Below, in pieces: positions 32,088 through 40,050 of a stretch of DNA of 40,050 bases. The notes beneath the pieces are model-generated. The model was given only the letters and a program-made list of their open reading frames with translations, was not told where the DNA came from and did no database searches. The position numbers and the translations under genes were made by a program. This DNA comes from Betaproteobacteria bacterium (GTDB lineage Bacteria > Pseudomonadota > Gammaproteobacteria > Burkholderiales > SG8-41). Within the stretch, counting starts at the first letter, position 1; each line of letters opens with the position of its first letter. The stretch covers positions 1-40,050 of the forward strand of contig JACPTK010000001.1 of the NCBI GenBank assembly GCA_016192825.1. Direction: 5' to 3'.

Positions 32088-33887
32088 TTACGCCGCCTTC
32101 ACCGGCTCGCCGTTGGGCAGGGTGACGTGGCACTCGCGGAAGATGCGCACCTTGCAGACGCGGCAGACCTCGGGGTCGAGCTTGCGGTAGATCGCCGCGA
32201 CCGGACGGCTTTTCACCGGGAACAGGTTCTCTTCGCCGATCTCCCGCAGGTGGCCGCCGCGCGCGAGCATCTCCCGGACCGCGTCCTTCACGCGATAAAA
32301 GTACAACCCTCCCCCGATGCTCCGGCGCCGGCGCGATTCCCGCGCCAGAATTTCCGCGCCCGCCAGGTCCACGAAGTTGATGCCGCTCGCCACGATCAGC
32401 ACGTGCTTCTGGCGCGGCTCGAACTCGTCAATCTGCTCCAGGTTGCGCTGCACATGATCGACGGCGCCGAAAAAGAGCGAGCCGTTCACGCGCAGCATCT
32501 TGAGCTGCGGGCAATCCGGCAGGCCGCTGTCGGCGGTGAAATGGTAGCTGTCCGGCGCGGAATCGGGCTTGACGTCGAGCACCAGCGGACGCGAGGTGCG
32601 CGTGAGGTACAGCGTCAGCGACAGCAGCACGCCGGCGTAGATCGCGAATTCGAGGTTGGCGAAGAGCGCCGCGAGGAACGTGAGCAGCATCACGGCCGTT
32701 TCCTGGCGGCTGGTTCGGAGCACCGTCGCGATGTAGCGGAAATCGATTAGGCCGTAGGCCACGAGGAACAGGATCGCCGCCATGACCGCGAGCGGCAGAT
32801 GCGCGACGAGCGACGCCACGGCGAATAGTATCGGCGCGAGCATGAGCGCTGAGAACGCGGCCGCCAGCGGCGTGCGGGCGCCTGCTTCGAAGTTCACCCC
32901 GCTGCGGTTGAACGAGCCGCTCGAGGCATAGGCGGAAAAAAAACTGCCAAGGATGTTGGACAGTCCCTGTCCGATGAATTCCTGGTTGCCGTCGATGCGC
33001 TGCCCGGACTTTACCGCGATGGCGCGTGCGATCGACACCGCTTCCGTAAGCGCGAGTATCGTCACCGCGAGCGCGACCGGCAGGGTCTTGCGGATGGTTT
33101 CGGGGGAGAGGTCCGGCGCGGAAAGCCCGGGAAGCGAGCCGGGCAGCGCTCCGACCATCGCAATGGCAGTTCCGGCTTCGCCGAAGACGGCGTTCAGCAG
33201 CGCCGCGAAGATGCCGCCCACGATCATCGCGACGATCATGTAAGGAAAGCGTGGCGCGGTCCTGCGGAAGAGGATGCCCGTCAGCAGGGTGACCGCCCCC
33301 ACTGCGGTTGCGTAGGGGTTAACGCTGCCGAGCCCGAGGGCGAAGTCGTGCCAGGTCTGGGCAAAGGTAGCGCCGGACGGGATGTCGACGCCGAAGAAAT
33401 ACTTGATCTGCGCGGCGAAGATCAGGCAGGCCGCGCCGGCGGTGAAGCTGATCACCACGGTGTGCGAGATGAAGTTGACCAGGGCGCCCATGCGCGCCAG
33501 TCCCATGGCAAGCTGCAAGGCTCCGACCAGGAAAGTAAGGGTGAGCACGAGGCTGATGTACTCGCGGCTGCCCGGCTCCGCGAGGGGGGCGAGGCTCGCG
33601 AAGAGGAAAATCGAGATCACGTTCGTCGGCCCGGAGACGAGGTGCCACGAGGATCCGAACAGCGCCGCTACGATCGCCGGCACCATGGCGGCGTACAGCC
33701 CGTACTGCGGCGGCAGGCCCGCCAGAGTAGCGAACGCGATACCCTGCGGAAGCACGATGATCGCGCCGAGGAGGCCGGCGATGGCATCGGCGCGCAGCGT
33801 CTCGCGGTTCAGGCGGGGCCACCAGCGCAGGAAGGGAAACAGCCTGCGGAACCGGCCGGCGTCCGCGAAAGATGAGGGAGGCGTCAC
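32088..33887 (-). CDS. SulP family anion transporter with STAS domain
   Basis: A 599-residue inner-membrane transporter. Residues ~30-440 form the SulP core: ADAIAGLLGAIIVLPQGIAFA, GLPPQYGLYAAMVPAI, the LVSGPTNVISI site, and LTEAVSIARAIAVKSGQRIDGNQEFIGQGLSN. A STAS domain follows (residues ~450-560, MLRVNGSLFFGAVDHVQ and VLIVASGINFVDLAGAE). The family carries sulfate, bicarbonate or other anions. After STAS comes an unusual extension with C575, C578 and C586 in VCRVCKVRIFREC, which could bind a metal or sense redox state. It is divergent from the cytochrome pair at 34016. Confidence 0.93.
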   Translation of the reverse strand: MTPPSSFADAGRFRRLFPFLRWWPRLNRETLRADAIAGLLGAIIVLPQGIAFATLAGLPPQYGLYAAMVPAIVAALFGSSWHLVSGPTNVISIFLFASLAPLAEPGSREYISLVLTLTFLVGALQLAMGLARMGALVNFISHTVVISFTAGAACLIFAAQIKYFFGVDIPSGATFAQTWHDFALGLGSVNPYATAVGAVTLLTGILFRRTAPRFPYMIVAMIVGGIFAALLNAVFGEAGTAIAMVGALPGSLPGLSAPDLSPETIRKTLPVALAVTILALTEAVSIARAIAVKSGQRIDGNQEFIGQGLSNILGSFFSAYASSGSFNRSGVNFEAGARTPLAAAFSALMLAPILFAVASLVAHLPLAVMAAILFLVAYGLIDFRYIATVLRTSRQETAVMLLTFLAALFANLEFAIYAGVLLSLTLYLTRTSRPLVLDVKPDSAPDSYHFTADSGLPDCPQLKMLRVNGSLFFGAVDHVQRNLEQIDEFEPRQKHVLIVASGINFVDLAGAEILARESRRRRSIGGGLYFYRVKDAVREMLARGGHLREIGEENLFPVKSRPVAAIYRKLDPEVCRVCKVRIFRECHVTLPNGEPVKAA

Positions 33888-33974
33888 GTCGCGTGGAGAC
33901 TGCGCTGCATAGCCGCATTATCGGCCAGCGCGCGCGGCGCTGGCAATGCGCGGCACAAGCGCGCTTTTTTTGGG

Positions 33975-33980
33975 TATAAT
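33975..33980 (+). promoter_or_regulatory. TATAAT -10 box upstream of cytochrome pair
   Basis: A perfect TATAAT follows a T-run, 36 bases before the first cytochrome ATG. No good -35 box is seen at 17 bases (GGCACA is poor). It is the likely core promoter of the two cytochrome genes. Confidence 0.45.
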
Positions 33981-34015
33981 CGCGCGCAGCTTTTGGAGGA
34001 GAAGAAAGCCCGTCA

Positions 34016-34366
34016 ATGAAAAACCCCCACCTGGTTCCCGCAGCCCTCACCTGTGTCTTGCTCGCGGCCGCGTCATCCACGCTTGCGGCCGAAGCCGGCG
34101 ATGCGGCGGCCGGCAAGGGCAAGAACGCAATGTGCGTCGGCTGCCACGGCATCCCGGGATACAGGACCGTGTTCCCGGACGTCTATCACGTGCCCAAGCT
34201 CGGCGGGCAGCACGCGGCCTATATCGTCAAGGCGCTGCAGGAATACAAGAGCGGCAACCGCAGCCACCCGTCGATGCGCGCCATCGCGGCGGGCCTCTCC
34301 GACAAGGACATGGCCGACCTGGCGGCGTATTACGCGTCCGACGCGACGAAATCAGCGGCGAAGTGA
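34016..34366 (+). CDS. c553-type cytochrome c
   Basis: A 116-residue small monohaem cytochrome. A signal peptide (residues 1-25, ending STLAA) sends it to the periplasm. The haem site is C40-x2-C43-H44 (CVGCH). The segment GGQHAAYIVKALQEYKSGNR and the distal-ligand methionine in HPSMRAIA are typical of the c553/cytochrome c4-half type. It lies 10 bases upstream of a second, similar gene. The pair resembles a cytochrome c4 split into its two halves, and could carry electrons between the bc1 complex and a terminal oxidase or reductase. Confidence 0.92.
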   Translation: MKNPHLVPAALTCVLLAAASSTLAAEAGDAAAGKGKNAMCVGCHGIPGYRTVFPDVYHVPKLGGQHAAYIVKALQEYKSGNRSHPSMRAIAAGLSDKDMADLAAYYASDATKSAAK

Positions 34367-34376
34367 GGGGAACGAC

Positions 34377-34697
34377 ATGAACAAAATTACCCTGGGCGCG
34401 TGCTGCCTGATGCTGGCGGCGAGCCTGCCCGCATTCGCCGGCGATCCGGTAGCCGGGCAGAAAAAGTCACAGGCCTGCGTGGCGTGCCATGGCCGCGACG
34501 GCAACAGCCCGGCGCCGGACTTCCCGAAGATCGCGGGCCAGCACTACGACTACCTGGTGAAGGCGCTGAAGGACTACAAGTCGGGCGCCCGCAAGAACCC
34601 GATCATGGCGCCCATCGTCGCGAACCTCACGCAGCGCGACGTCGAGGACCTCGCGGCGTATTTCTCGAGCCAGAAAGGTCTGGTCGTAAAATACTGA
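34377..34697 (+). CDS. c553-type cytochrome c, second copy
   Basis: A 106-residue monohaem cytochrome with a signal peptide (residues 1-21, ending PAFA), haem site C34-x2-C37-H38 (CVACH) and distal methionine in KNPIMAPIV. GQHYDYLVKALKDYKSGARKNP aligns directly with the same part of the preceding gene, so the two arose by duplication. GAGGGG upstream of the ATG is a good ribosome site. The stop is followed at once by an iterated ATCCCGC repeat. Confidence 0.93.
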   Translation: MNKITLGACCLMLAASLPAFAGDPVAGQKKSQACVACHGRDGNSPAPDFPKIAGQHYDYLVKALKDYKSGARKNPIMAPIVANLTQRDVEDLAAYFSSQKGLVVKY

Positions 34698-34699
34698 CG

Positions 34700-34760
34700 A
34701 TACATCCCGAATCCCGCATCCCGCATCGCGTATCCCGCATCCCGCATCCCGCATCGCGTA
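34700..34760. repeat. iterated ATCCCGC array, single arm
   Basis: About eight 7- to 8-base units (ATCCCGA, ATCCCGC, ATCGCGT) fill the gap between the convergent cytochrome and NarL-like genes. Read on the minus strand, the GATACGCGATGCGGGAT units start right at the TGA stop of the NarL-like gene. The unit is the same as at 20211-20297, but the facing arm is missing. Confidence 0.85.
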
Positions 34761-35393
34761 TCAGCCGCGCCGCGCCGCGAGCAAGGCCGCTTCCACGCGG
34801 CTCCGCACTTGCAGCTTCTGCAGGATGTTGGTGATGTAGTGCTTGATGGTTTTTTCGGCCAGATGGATGCGCTCACCGATTTCGCGGTTGGTGAGCCCTT
34901 GTCCCACGAGCTTCAGGATTTCAAGCTCTCTTTCAGTCAATTCTTCAAGCGGGTCTGCCGGACGGCCGCGCGTGAGCGCAACCAGTATCCCTGCCGCGAG
35001 CGACGGCGACACGTAGACTTCCCCATGCGCGGTGGCGCGAACCACGCTGGCCAACTCGCGCGCGGACACCCCCTTGAGCACGTAGCCGCGCGCGCCGGCC
35101 TTGAACGCCGCCAGCAGTTTGTCCTCGTCCTCAACGACGGTCAGCATCACGACTTTCGTTGCGGGGCAGGCGGTGGTGATTTTTTCGGCGGTGACGAGCC
35201 CGCCCCAGCCGGGCATGCCGATGTCGAGCAGCACCACGTCGGGCAGAAGGTCGCGCGCCAGGCGCAGCGCCTCCTCGCCGCTCGCGGCCTGGCCGACGAT
35301 GGCGAAATCCGGTTCTGAAGCGAGCGAGTGCACGACGCCGTCCCGGAACAGCGGGTGATCGTCCGCGACCAGAATCCGGACCGGATCACTCAC
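34761..35393 (-). CDS. NarL/LuxR-type response regulator
   Basis: A 210-residue transcription factor. The receiver domain (residues 5-120) has D11, D12, the phosphate-accepting D57 (LLDIGMPG) and K107 in YVLKG. A LuxR-type helix-turn-helix occupies about residues 148-205 (LTERELEILKLVGQGLTNREIGERIHLAEKTIKHYITNILQKL). Its 5' end overlaps the end of the sensor kinase gene by 8 bases, so the two form a pair. Targets are unknown; the neighbouring cytochrome genes and its resemblance to nitrate/redox regulators suggest respiratory control. Confidence 0.94.
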   Translation of the reverse strand: MSDPVRILVADDHPLFRDGVVHSLASEPDFAIVGQAASGEEALRLARDLLPDVVLLDIGMPGWGGLVTAEKITTACPATKVVMLTVVEDEDKLLAAFKAGARGYVLKGVSARELASVVRATAHGEVYVSPSLAAGILVALTRGRPADPLEELTERELEILKLVGQGLTNREIGERIHLAEKTIKHYITNILQKLQVRSRVEAALLAARRG

Positions 35394-36831
35394 GCCCCGT
35401 CTCCAGCGGCGCGATGGGCAAGGACGCCCGGATCAGGGTTCCCCTGCCAGGGGCGCTTTGCAGGCTGAACGTCCCACCGAGAATTTCCACCCGCTCGCGC
35501 ATGCCGGCAAGCCCCAGGTGGCCGTCCGCGACCGCGGTCCGCGGATCGAAACCCGCTCCGCCATCGGCGACCTCGACCAGCAGGTGTCCGTCACGCACGT
35601 TCACCGTGACTCGCTGATCTGCTCCTCCGCCATGGCGGAAGCCGTTGGCGAGTGACTCCTGCAGCAGGCGAAACAAGGTGATCTTGACCGGCAGCGGCGC
35701 CTCTGGCGGCACGTCGTCCACGCTCAATGCGACCGCCAGGCCTGCCTTGCGCTCGTAGTCATGCACCGCGCGCCGCGCGGTGTCGGCGACCGAGAGCCGC
35801 TCGATCTCGGGTAGATGCAGCCCTCCGGAGATGGCGCGCAGATCCTCGAGCGCGGACTGCAGCGCTGCATGAAGCGTTCGGAATTCCTCGCCAACCGTGC
35901 GCTCCCTGGCGATGGTTGCGGGGCAGGCGCTGCAGGCGTCGGCCAGCGTTTCCATACGCATCAGTGCAAGCGCCAGGCTTTGGCCCGGGCCGTCATGGAG
36001 ATCCGCGGCAATGCGGTGCAGGAAACGCTCGTTGAGCGCCGTGGTGCGCGCGGCGGCGCGCCGCACCCGCTCGTGAAGCTGCTCGTTCTGGGCGAGCAAA
36101 GTGGTGAGTTGCGTCACCTTCTCGCTCAGCTCGCTCTGCTGCGCGGTGATGGTGTTGCTTGCACGCCTCACGAGCCAGGCGAGCAGCAGAAACATCACCA
36201 GCGTCGACGTGCCTACCATGAGCCAGCTCCGCAGCCGCGCGGCGCGCACTTCCTGCGCCAGTTCATCGGTCGTTTGGTAGAACTCCGAGACCGCGATGAT
36301 CGTGCCCGTGTTCGCCGCGCGCACCGGCGCGTAGGTCTCGATCAGGCGCGACCACTGTTGCCGCTCGAACTCGTTTTCCGGCTCGGTGAGATTGGCGATC
36401 CGGGAGTACACGTGGCCGGCAAGCGCGGAGGCAAGCGCCTTCCCTACCGGAAACCGCCGTCCGGTGAGGGCCGGATTGGTGCTGTAGAGGATGCGCCCAT
36501 CGGGGGCCCATACCTTGAATGCCACGACGTGCTGTCCGAGCGGCGTGCCGGAGAGCAGACGCTCCAGCGCCGCACGGTCCGCCTCGCTCAGCTCGCCGTT
36601 GCCGGCGAGCGACTGCAGATTGGCGGAAACGAGACTGTCCACGTAGAGGCTGGTCACCAAGGCCGCGCGGCTGGTGACCCCGCTTTCGATCTCGCGTTCC
36701 ACCCAGGTACCGACGACCAGCATACCGGCCAGCAGGATCACTGCTCCGCCGGCAAGCAGCAGTCGCAGAAGGCTGAACCGTGCAAAGGAGTTCATAACGC
36801 GATTCATCTTAACAGGCGGGCCCCGCCGCAC
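35386..36831 (-). CDS. NarX-like sensor histidine kinase
   Basis: A 481-residue membrane sensor. Two membrane segments (about residues 20-42 and 204-222) enclose a periplasmic sensor of ~160 residues with the single-Cache-like AFKVWAPDGRILYSTNP segment. Then come a coiled region (SELSEKVTQLTTLLAQNEQL), a HisKA_3 dimerisation domain with H279 in ADLHDGPGQSLALALMRME, and a HATPase domain (LLQESLANGFRHG, VEVADGGAGFDP, GHLGLAGMRERVEILGG). M9 (36807) or M13 (36795) are likely better starts than 36831. It phosphorylates the adjacent NarL-like regulator. The ligand is unknown. Confidence 0.9.
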   Translation of the reverse strand: MRRGPPVKMNRVMNSFARFSLLRLLLAGGAVILLAGMLVVGTWVEREIESGVTSRAALVTSLYVDSLVSANLQSLAGNGELSEADRAALERLLSGTPLGQHVVAFKVWAPDGRILYSTNPALTGRRFPVGKALASALAGHVYSRIANLTEPENEFERQQWSRLIETYAPVRAANTGTIIAVSEFYQTTDELAQEVRAARLRSWLMVGTSTLVMFLLLAWLVRRASNTITAQQSELSEKVTQLTTLLAQNEQLHERVRRAAARTTALNERFLHRIAADLHDGPGQSLALALMRMETLADACSACPATIARERTVGEEFRTLHAALQSALEDLRAISGGLHLPEIERLSVADTARRAVHDYERKAGLAVALSVDDVPPEAPLPVKITLFRLLQESLANGFRHGGGADQRVTVNVRDGHLLVEVADGGAGFDPRTAVADGHLGLAGMRERVEILGGTFSLQSAPGRGTLIRASLPIAPLETGRE

Positions 36832-36993
36832 CCACGGACCAACGGGGCGTATTTATGCGCCGAAATACGGCCCGGGCGTCTCCCCGGGATGGGACGAAGG
36901 TCGCACGGCACGCCCACATACCGGACGTCGTGGCGCAGCCTTGCATCTGACCGCTGCTCGTGACTTGCGCGTTGCCGAAGAGCGCTCGCTGAA

Positions 36994-37554
36994 TCAGGTT
37001 CGCACTGGACGCTTGCTCAGCTTGCGCTGCAGGGTACGGCGATGCATGCCGAGCGCCCTCGCGGTAGCGGAAATGTTTCCGCGATGCTCCATCAGCACGC
37101 GATGGATATGCTCCCATTCCAGCCGGTTCACCGATAGCGGCTTCTCGTTAACCGACGCGGATTCGTCACCGGATTCATGATGGAACGCCGCAACGATGTC
37201 GTCGGTATCGGCCGGCTTGCTCAGGTAATACACTGCACCCAGCTTGATGGCTTCCACTGCGGTCGCGATGCTCGCGTATCCGGTGAGCACCACGATCCTC
37301 GTATGCTCGTCCAATGCCTTCAGCGTAGACACCAGCATGAGCCCCGATTGGTCGGGCATCTTCAGATCGATCACGGCATATTCCGGCGGGTCGTTCTGAA
37401 TGCCGTCCAGCGCCTCGGCGGTGGTGTGCGCAACCTTGACCTGAAACCCGCGCTTTTCCAGGGCCCTCGACATCACCGAGCAGAAGGTTTCGTCGTCGTC
37501 CACCAACAACAGCTGCGGACGATCGGCACCGTTCGTGTCGCACGGGTCGTTCAC
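36994..37554 (-). CDS. regA: RegA/PrrA/ActR-type redox response regulator
   Basis: From a GTG at 37554 that overlaps the kinase stop (GTGA), this is a 186-residue regulator, the usual family length. D19-D21 and the phosphate-accepting D63 (VIDLKMPDQSG) agree with the site in known RegA/PrrA proteins. T-GYASIATAVEAIKLGAVYYLSKP completes the receiver. The C-terminal Fis-type helix-turn-helix (RGNISATARALGMHRRTLQRKLSKR) is almost invariant in this family. RegA controls genes for respiration, carbon fixation and hydrogen or nitrogen use when the quinone pool is reduced. An open extension upstream lies over the kinase gene. Confidence 0.94.
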   Translation of the reverse strand: MNDPCDTNGADRPQLLLVDDDETFCSVMSRALEKRGFQVKVAHTTAEALDGIQNDPPEYAVIDLKMPDQSGLMLVSTLKALDEHTRIVVLTGYASIATAVEAIKLGAVYYLSKPADTDDIVAAFHHESGDESASVNEKPLSVNRLEWEHIHRVLMEHRGNISATARALGMHRRTLQRKLSKRPVRT

Positions 37555-38948
37555 AAGCACGCCGATATCAGAAATGGAGCCAACGGCAGCCGCACTTCGG
37601 TGCATGCCCCGCACTCCGGCAGATTGAACAATTTAACCGTGCCCCCGAATCGGCCAATGATGGCATTGCTCAGCACCAAGCCCATGCCGCTCCCCTGTCC
37701 CGGCGGTTTGGTCGTGAAAAAGACCTTGCCGATTTTCTGCGCAACCTCCGAAGATATTCCACGTCCCTTGTCGCAAATCCGGATCAACAACTCCTGGTCG
37801 TTCCATCGCCCGTCCACCTCGACCCCCTCGGGCGAGGCGTCGGTGGCGTTGTTGAGCAGGTTCATGATGGCCTGCCGCAAACTCTGGTCTGCGACAATTT
37901 CCGGCGCCGGCAGCGCTCCGTCCCAGCGGCACCTCACCACAGCCCTTGGCTGCATCAATCGGCATTGTTCCACCAAGGCGTTCAGGAACTGGTCGAGCGC
38001 AACCTTGCCGCCGCCGTCGATGCGGGTGCGGCCGGCGGATGCGAGCAGGTTCGACAGCGCGCCCTTGCACAACTCGATCTGATCGGAAACGATGCGCAGA
38101 TCGCCCAGGAATTCCGACTTCCGGCCGCAAGCGCAGCGAGTTCCCAATTCCTTGACGACCACCGCCATCGTCGCGAGCGGCGTGCTCAGCTCGTGGGCGG
38201 CGCCCGCCGCCAATGCCCCCAGTTGGACGATGCGCTCGTTGTTCAGCTCGTTTTCCTTGGCCCGCGCCAGCAGGCGCTCGTGCTCGCGCAACATGGCCGT
38301 GATCCGGACCACGAAATAGGCGATCAGCCCGGCGGTAACGCCGAAATTGATCCCCAGGGCGATCGAGATGAGCTCGTGATGCTCATGCAGCAGTCCTCCG
38401 CCTTCATGCACCAGTGGGACGTTGAAAAACACGAGCAACAAGTAACTTGCTACCGTGGTCGCGGCCGCGGTCCATGCATAGAACGGCGGCAGCACCGCGG
38501 CGCCGATGGCGAGCGGGAGAAGGTACATGCCCGCGAAGGGATTGGCGGCGCCGCCGGTGAAGTACAGGAGCACGGTGAGGGCCAGGATGTCGGCCAGGAT
38601 CTGGCCGAAAAGCTCGCCGTCGGAAACCCACCGGCGGAGCCGGAGGCGAAACCAGGTCGCCAGGTTGAACAACGCCAAAGAGCCGATCGTAGCTGCGAGA
38701 GACGACAGCGGCAATGCGAGATCGAGCACGCTGCCCACGATCAAGACGGTGACGATCTGCCCCGCGATCGCGATCGACCTGAGCAGCACGAGCTGCCGCA
38801 GATTGTCCCGGGCGGGCGCTGACGACGCGTAGTCCTCCGGCGGCGTCGTTCTCGCGGACCCCGATGTCCCGTCCCTGGGCGCGGGTTCCGGGAGCAGGAA
38901 AGCCCGCGTACTCCCTGCGACAACTTGTCGCGCGTCAAAGAGTCGCAT
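37551..38948 (-). CDS. regB: RegB/PrrB-type redox sensor histidine kinase
   Basis: A 465-residue membrane kinase with about six membrane segments between residues 50 and 218. The ubiquinone-binding heptapeptide of RegB is present at 132-138 (GGAANPF). The H-box is H252 in GALAAGAAHELSTPLATMAV. Near the position of the redox-active cysteine of RegB is C272-A-C274 in KELGTRCACGRK, so thiol sensing is plausible. The ATPase domain has NLLNNATDAS, GRGIS and GSGMGLVLSNAIIGRFGG. It overlaps regA by 4 bases. A first ~45-residue tail is rich in Pro and Ser and not conserved. Confidence 0.94.
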   Translation of the reverse strand: MRLFDARQVVAGSTRAFLLPEPAPRDGTSGSARTTPPEDYASSAPARDNLRQLVLLRSIAIAGQIVTVLIVGSVLDLALPLSSLAATIGSLALFNLATWFRLRLRRWVSDGELFGQILADILALTVLLYFTGGAANPFAGMYLLPLAIGAAVLPPFYAWTAAATTVASYLLLVFFNVPLVHEGGGLLHEHHELISIALGINFGVTAGLIAYFVVRITAMLREHERLLARAKENELNNERIVQLGALAAGAAHELSTPLATMAVVVKELGTRCACGRKSEFLGDLRIVSDQIELCKGALSNLLASAGRTRIDGGGKVALDQFLNALVEQCRLMQPRAVVRCRWDGALPAPEIVADQSLRQAIMNLLNNATDASPEGVEVDGRWNDQELLIRICDKGRGISSEVAQKIGKVFFTTKPPGQGSGMGLVLSNAIIGRFGGTVKLFNLPECGACTEVRLPLAPFLISACL

Positions 38949-39036
38949 TCCTGTCGTCCGGCAACGGTCTATTATTCAAGACAGCTCGTGGTGATGTTCT
39001 TCATGCGGAAGATACGCACATCCAGACTGGATCGGT

Positions 39037-39050
39037 TTGATCCAAGTCAA
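39037..39050. promoter_or_regulatory. FNR/ANR-type box between regB and a cytochrome gene
   Basis: TTGATCCAAGTCAA matches TTGAT-N4-GTCAA, the ANR/DNR version of the FNR site. It lies 96 bases before the ATG of the cytochrome gene and 88 bases before the regB start, so it could serve either direction. It suggests control by oxygen through an FNR-family protein. Confidence 0.65.
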
Positions 39051-39146
39051 ATAGCCGCGCCCCCAACAAACAGGGCACGGATTGATGCAACCAGGCGAAG
39101 GTGTAATTGCCCGCGGGGCTTGTCTTAACGACCGAGGAGATGAATC

Positions 39147-39617
39147 ATGTTGCGGACTGTGATTGCGTTTTGCGCTGTGTTCGGTTTTTCAATTGCCGGC
39201 TTCGCCGCCGAAGTGACCTACCGGAAAGATATCCGGCCGTTGTGGTTGCAGAAATGCGCCGGTTGTCATGGGGCGGAGGCGCCTTATCTTGGTGACTTCG
39301 AAGAGAACAAGAAAAAATACGAGGCTGCATTCAAGGGACCGAGAATGGATACCTACGCCGACCTGGTTTCCTTCGTCGGCTGGCCCGACAGCGGCGCCAT
39401 CATGAGAAGGCTCGACGACGGGAAAAGCGCGAGCAACGGCAAGCCGGGCAACATGTATCAGAACCTCGGCACCACGGAGGAAGAGCGCCAGAAAAACCTG
39501 AAACTGTTCAAGGAGTGGGTCGGGAAGGGCGCCTGGAAGCTCAACCGCTGGGAAGCGCGGGGCAAAGTGCCGGCCATCACCAAGGAAGACATGGACAAGA
39601 TCAAGGTGAAATACTGA
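39147..39617 (+). CDS. monohaem cytochrome c
   Basis: A 156-residue protein with a signal peptide (residues 1-20, ending AGFA) and haem site C37-x2-C40-H41 (CAGCH) in VTYRKDIRPLWLQKCAGCHG, a layout seen in planctomycete-type and sulfur-metabolism cytochromes. The rest is hydrophilic with no second haem site. It has an excellent ribosome site (GAGGAG, 8 bases before ATG). The FNR-type box upstream points to expression under low oxygen. It is probably co-transcribed with the next gene, which starts 82 bases after its stop. Confidence 0.9.
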   Translation: MLRTVIAFCAVFGFSIAGFAAEVTYRKDIRPLWLQKCAGCHGAEAPYLGDFEENKKKYEAAFKGPRMDTYADLVSFVGWPDSGAIMRRLDDGKSASNGKPGNMYQNLGTTEEERQKNLKLFKEWVGKGAWKLNRWEARGKVPAITKEDMDKIKVKY

Positions 39618-39699
39618 ACATCGCGACACGACGGATTCCGCATGATCCGGCTGGACGGCGGAATCCGTGAAATCGCCGTTCCATAAAGGAGGGAGTTCA

Positions 39700-40050
39700 A
39701 TGAAGTTGCCAGTCAGCCTGTTTGGCTGCATTGCCCTGCTGCCGGCCATCGCGTCGGCTTTCCAGCCGCTGGTGACCGACGACACCGGCACGCAAGGCGC
39801 CGGCGGCAACCAGCTCGAGGCAGCGTACAACCGAACGGTCGATAAAGCGCCCGATGCGCGGGTCGTCACGCATGAGGCGCCGCTGGTGTTCACGCGTGGA
39901 GTCACCGACGCGCTCGATCTATATGCCGGGCTCGGCTACCAGAGAATCGTGCCGCCCGCGCCGGAGGCGGTGCAGCGCGGCTGGGGCAATCCAGCCGTGG
40001 GGGCCAAGTGGCGTTTCTACGAGAACGAGGCAGCCAAGCTGAGCTTCGCC
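39700..40050 (+). CDS. outer-membrane transporter-like protein, cut by window end
   Basis: The first 117 codons of a longer gene. The start ATG has AGGAGGGAG upstream. A signal peptide (residues 1-20, ending AIASA) is followed by FQPLVTDDTGTQGAGGNQLEAAYNRT and alternating beta-strand pattern (LVFTRGVTDALDLYAGLGYQRI, PAVGAKWRFYEN). This matches the phenol-degradation MetA-like (PF13557) outer-membrane barrels often annotated as transporter. Its role is unknown. The gene continues beyond 40050. Confidence 0.75.
   Translation, partial: MKLPVSLFGCIALLPAIASAFQPLVTDDTGTQGAGGNQLEAAYNRTVDKAPDARVVTHEAPLVFTRGVTDALDLYAGLGYQRIVPPAPEAVQRGWGNPAVGAKWRFYENEAAKLSFA

Noticed and set aside
33942-33957. Sigma-54 promoter (TGGCA near 33941) before the cytochrome pair
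   Set aside because: The GG-N10-GC spacing is not met, and a perfect TATAAT lies just downstream.

Overview
The window is chromosomal DNA of a GC-rich proteobacterium, most likely a betaproteobacterium. The evidence is the gene order ilvE / CHCC zinc finger / waaF, glnE divergent from yhdP, and then yhdP / nitrilase / tldD / aroG. A RegB-RegA redox two-component pair, several small c-type cytochromes and a NarX/NarL-like pair suggest respiration with switching between oxygen and other acceptors. No rRNA, tRNA or CRISPR array was seen.

Layout. 1-331 is AT-richer DNA without a convincing gene. 332-4583 holds three tightly spaced plus-strand genes: two small proteins with HEPN-type R-x4/5-H motifs and a 1004-residue secreted TPR-CHAT protease-like protein. 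4902-10400 is a minus-strand run: ilvE, a CHCC zinc finger gene, waaF, an NTF2/SnoaL-like gene, a TcuA-like flavoprotein gene and a YheT-like hydrolase gene. 10726-12045 is a membrane class III adenylate cyclase behind a leader with two strong hairpins; it converges on glnE (12175-14880). 14898-24880 is core plus-strand DNA: yhdP, a small secreted protein, a nitrilase-family hydrolase, tldD, class I DAHP synthase, a stand-alone cyclic-nucleotide-binding protein and a BtuF-like protein.

24881-28065 is the most plastic part. It has a frameshifted REP-associated tyrosine transposase (RAYT) bounded by near-perfect 22-bp inverted repeats, direct repeats beside it, a secreted beta-propeller-like protein, a TonB-C-like gene whose tail overlaps a second RAYT remnant, and a 128-bp palindrome-bounded element between two REP-like hairpins. 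28066-30685 (minus) holds a DM13 protein, a RskA-like anti-sigma factor, a sigma factor and a PduO-type cobalamin adenosyltransferase. 30750-32068 is a small membrane protein and a TSUP transporter. 32088-33887 is a SulP transporter, divergent from two tandem c553-type cytochromes. 34761-36831 is the NarL/NarX-like pair. 36994-38948 is regA/regB. After an FNR/ANR-type box come another cytochrome c and the start of an outer-membrane transporter-like gene cut by the window end.

The feature that most lacks an explanation is the repeat content between genes. (i) REP-like dyads share a GTCGG/CCGAC core and probably belong to the RAYT family. (ii) Several unrelated families of short iterated units are usually arranged as a purine-rich arm and a facing pyrimidine-rich arm, so each locus is a long imperfect inverted repeat with its own unit. 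These arrays lie against gene ends, supply stop codons, and in two unrelated genes (YheT-like hydrolase, sigma factor) are translated in the same phase into a shared STSRxHDLPPSR peptide. All function calls come from reading the translated sequence; no database search was run.
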